6,690 nucleotides of DNA from Chitinophagaceae bacterium. GTDB taxonomy: Bacteria > Bacteroidota > Bacteroidia > Chitinophagales > Chitinophagaceae. The position numbers and the translations under genes are program-made. This document shows, one piece after another, positions 5,518-6,690 of the stretch; the first letter of the stretch is position 1, and every line of letters starts with the position of its first letter. Under the pieces are notes generated by a model that searched no databases, was not told where the DNA came from, and saw only the letters and a program-made list of their open reading frames with translations. The stretch lies in contig CANLED010000110.1 of the NCBI GenBank assembly GCA_947489175.1, positions 1 to 6,690 on the forward strand, written 5' to 3'.

Positions 5518-6690
5518 TTACAAGTTCCACCAATAATTAAATTTCAGTACAAGTGACCTACTTTTTACATTAAAAGGAGAAGGATAATAATTATCCGTAT
5601 ACACTATGTATAAATCAGAAGCTGGCTTGTATCTCCATTGAAAACGGGTATTTAAATTGATGTTTTTTTGTTGATTATTGTATTGAACAAAAGTTGTAAA
5701 GAATAAGGTATTTGTAAATGTTACATCAATTCTAGGGCCTACCAACCAAAAGGTAGTTTTATCCCAAGGCTGCGGCAAGCTAATGCGATTGTAGCTTGTG
5801 CTGAGTGACATACTTACATAAGGTTGAAATCGGTATCCCAAATCAGCGCTAACAAAACTTCTGGTGCCATTGGCATAATAACCACCAAAGCGAGTTGAAA
5901 AGGCATATGTAAGTAATTGCTGAGGCTTTGAAACAAACTCTGTACCTACAGCATTCCACCTATGCTTACTTCCCACAGCAAGTGTGTCTTTTCCATAATT
6001 GGTAGGATCAAATGGTTGAAGGAGTTTTACATAATCATATGCAACCCATTGTGTAAATGTTGCCTGATTTCGCAAGGTTAGGGTATAAGCCATGTACGTT
6101 GTGTTGTCAGTAAGCTTTAATTTGTCTGTGAAATAATTGAATGTGAAAAGCTTGATTCCATGACTTGTGATCTTTTTATTCTTGCTAAAAAATGTCCAAG
6201 CAGCTGATGGACTCAATTTGATATAATCCTTTCTTGGAACAAAGCCTACTTCTGCTGTATACCCTTTCCCTACATATTCTTGTTGCCAATTGAATGTCCA
6301 ACGTTTGCTGCTATATTGAAGATTTGCGGCATGTACAAAATCATCTTTACTGATGTTTTTAGAAAATGATTTTAACAATATTGCCTTGCCAGTCCACAAA
6401 TTATTTGCTGATGCCAAATTATATTCTAATCCCAAGTTTCTGTTGTATGGGTTTGTTTGATAGATCGGAGCCTTTTCATCTCTTTGCAGAATTTGATCTC
6501 TATTTACAAATAGAAAACCAATATTTGATCTTGCAAAAACACGTTTTTGCAAAGCCATAACTGTATAGTTTTGAGATGCGGTTTGGCTCGATAATACCCT
6601 TTCCGTCTGCATATTCATCAAGCCCATTCTCCAATCTTTGTTCAGTTTTCCACTCAATCTTGCTCCAAATTGAATTGGTGCATTCAATCC
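5518..6690 (-). CDS. DUF5916 family protein, C-terminal part; 5' end beyond right edge
   Basis: The frame is open from the right edge to the TAA at 5518-5520, giving 390 residues. The TTG at 6685-6687 is only the first possible start inside the window; the residues before it continue the same family, so the true start is outside. Features of the DUF5916 region include FGARLSGKLNKDWRMGLMN near the edge, RSNIGFLFVNRD, AEVGFVPRKDYIKLSP in the middle, and RIDVTFTNTLFFTTFVQYNN then FQWRYKPASDLYIVYTDNY near the end. The chain is built of alternating hydrophobic and polar beta-strands rich in Tyr, Phe and Trp and ends FNYWWNL, as expected for an outer-membrane beta-barrel. In this family the N-terminal part (not seen) normally carries a signal peptide and a carbohydrate-binding family 9-like domain. 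The biological role is unknown; surface glycan binding or uptake is only a guess. The gene converges on the transaldolase gene. Confidence 0.85.
   Translation of the reverse strand, partial: GLNAPIQFGARLSGKLNKDWRMGLMNMQTERVLSSQTASQNYTVMALQKRVFARSNIGFLFVNRDQILQRDEKAPIYQTNPYNRNLGLEYNLASANNLWTGKAILLKSFSKNISKDDFVHAANLQYSSKRWTFNWQQEYVGKGYTAEVGFVPRKDYIKLSPSAAWTFFSKNKKITSHGIKLFTFNYFTDKLKLTDNTTYMAYTLTLRNQATFTQWVAYDYVKLLQPFDPTNYGKDTLAVGSKHRWNAVGTEFVSKPQQLLTYAFSTRFGGYYANGTRSFVSADLGYRFQPYVSMSLSTSYNRISLPQPWDKTTFWLVGPRIDVTFTNTLFFTTFVQYNNQQKNINLNTRFQWRYKPASDLYIVYTDNYYPSPFNVKSRSLVLKFNYWWNL

Overview
The window looks like ordinary chromosomal DNA from a Bacteroidota (Bacteroidetes) bacterium, probably a Chitinophagaceae-like lineage. 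The base composition is AT-rich and A-rich leaders stand in for Shine-Dalgarno sites. TAnnTTTG-type promoter elements occur, and several families are typical of this phylum: a TamA-like lipoprotein (TamL), a type IX secretion system plug protein and a DUF5916 outer-membrane protein. I see no mobile element, phage, CRISPR array or defence system.

Left part (1-3108). A TamL gene runs leftward out of the window from a TTG start at 1072. Only 23 bases away, a TrmH/SpoU-family RNA 2'-O-methyltransferase starts in the other direction. It converges with an FtsX/LolE-like ABC transporter permease, and just 3 bases separate the two stop codons.

Middle part (3109-4710). A 96-base divergent intergenic region carries candidate promoters in both directions. 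It separates the permease from the secreted T9SS plug protein (signal peptide, about 428 residues). Next comes a gene no protein caller would find: the small bacterial SRP RNA (ffs, about 4562-4657). It has a perfect 8-bp terminal helix, the GGAA tetraloop with AGCA asymmetric-loop signature, an upstream TATATTTG element and a downstream run of eight T.

Right part (4711-6690). A 216-residue transaldolase of the short TalC/FSA family follows the SRP RNA. Its active-site residues (Glu61, Phe133) point to transaldolase rather than fructose-6-phosphate aldolase activity. A 156-base convergent intergenic region holds a 7-unit, 9-bp tandem repeat. The repeat begins one base after the stop codon of the last gene, the C-terminal part of a DUF5916 protein entering from the right edge.

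Functionally the window is biased to envelope biogenesis: TamL for outer-membrane protein or envelope assembly, a LolE-like permease, the T9SS plug, SRP RNA for inner-membrane targeting, and a DUF5916 barrel-like protein. An RNA-modification gene and a pentose-phosphate gene sit among them. The arrangement is mostly single genes in alternating orientation rather than one operon. I found no convincing undescribed system. The most notable points are the very tight divergent and convergent junctions, the non-ATG start of tamL, and the 9-bp repeat.
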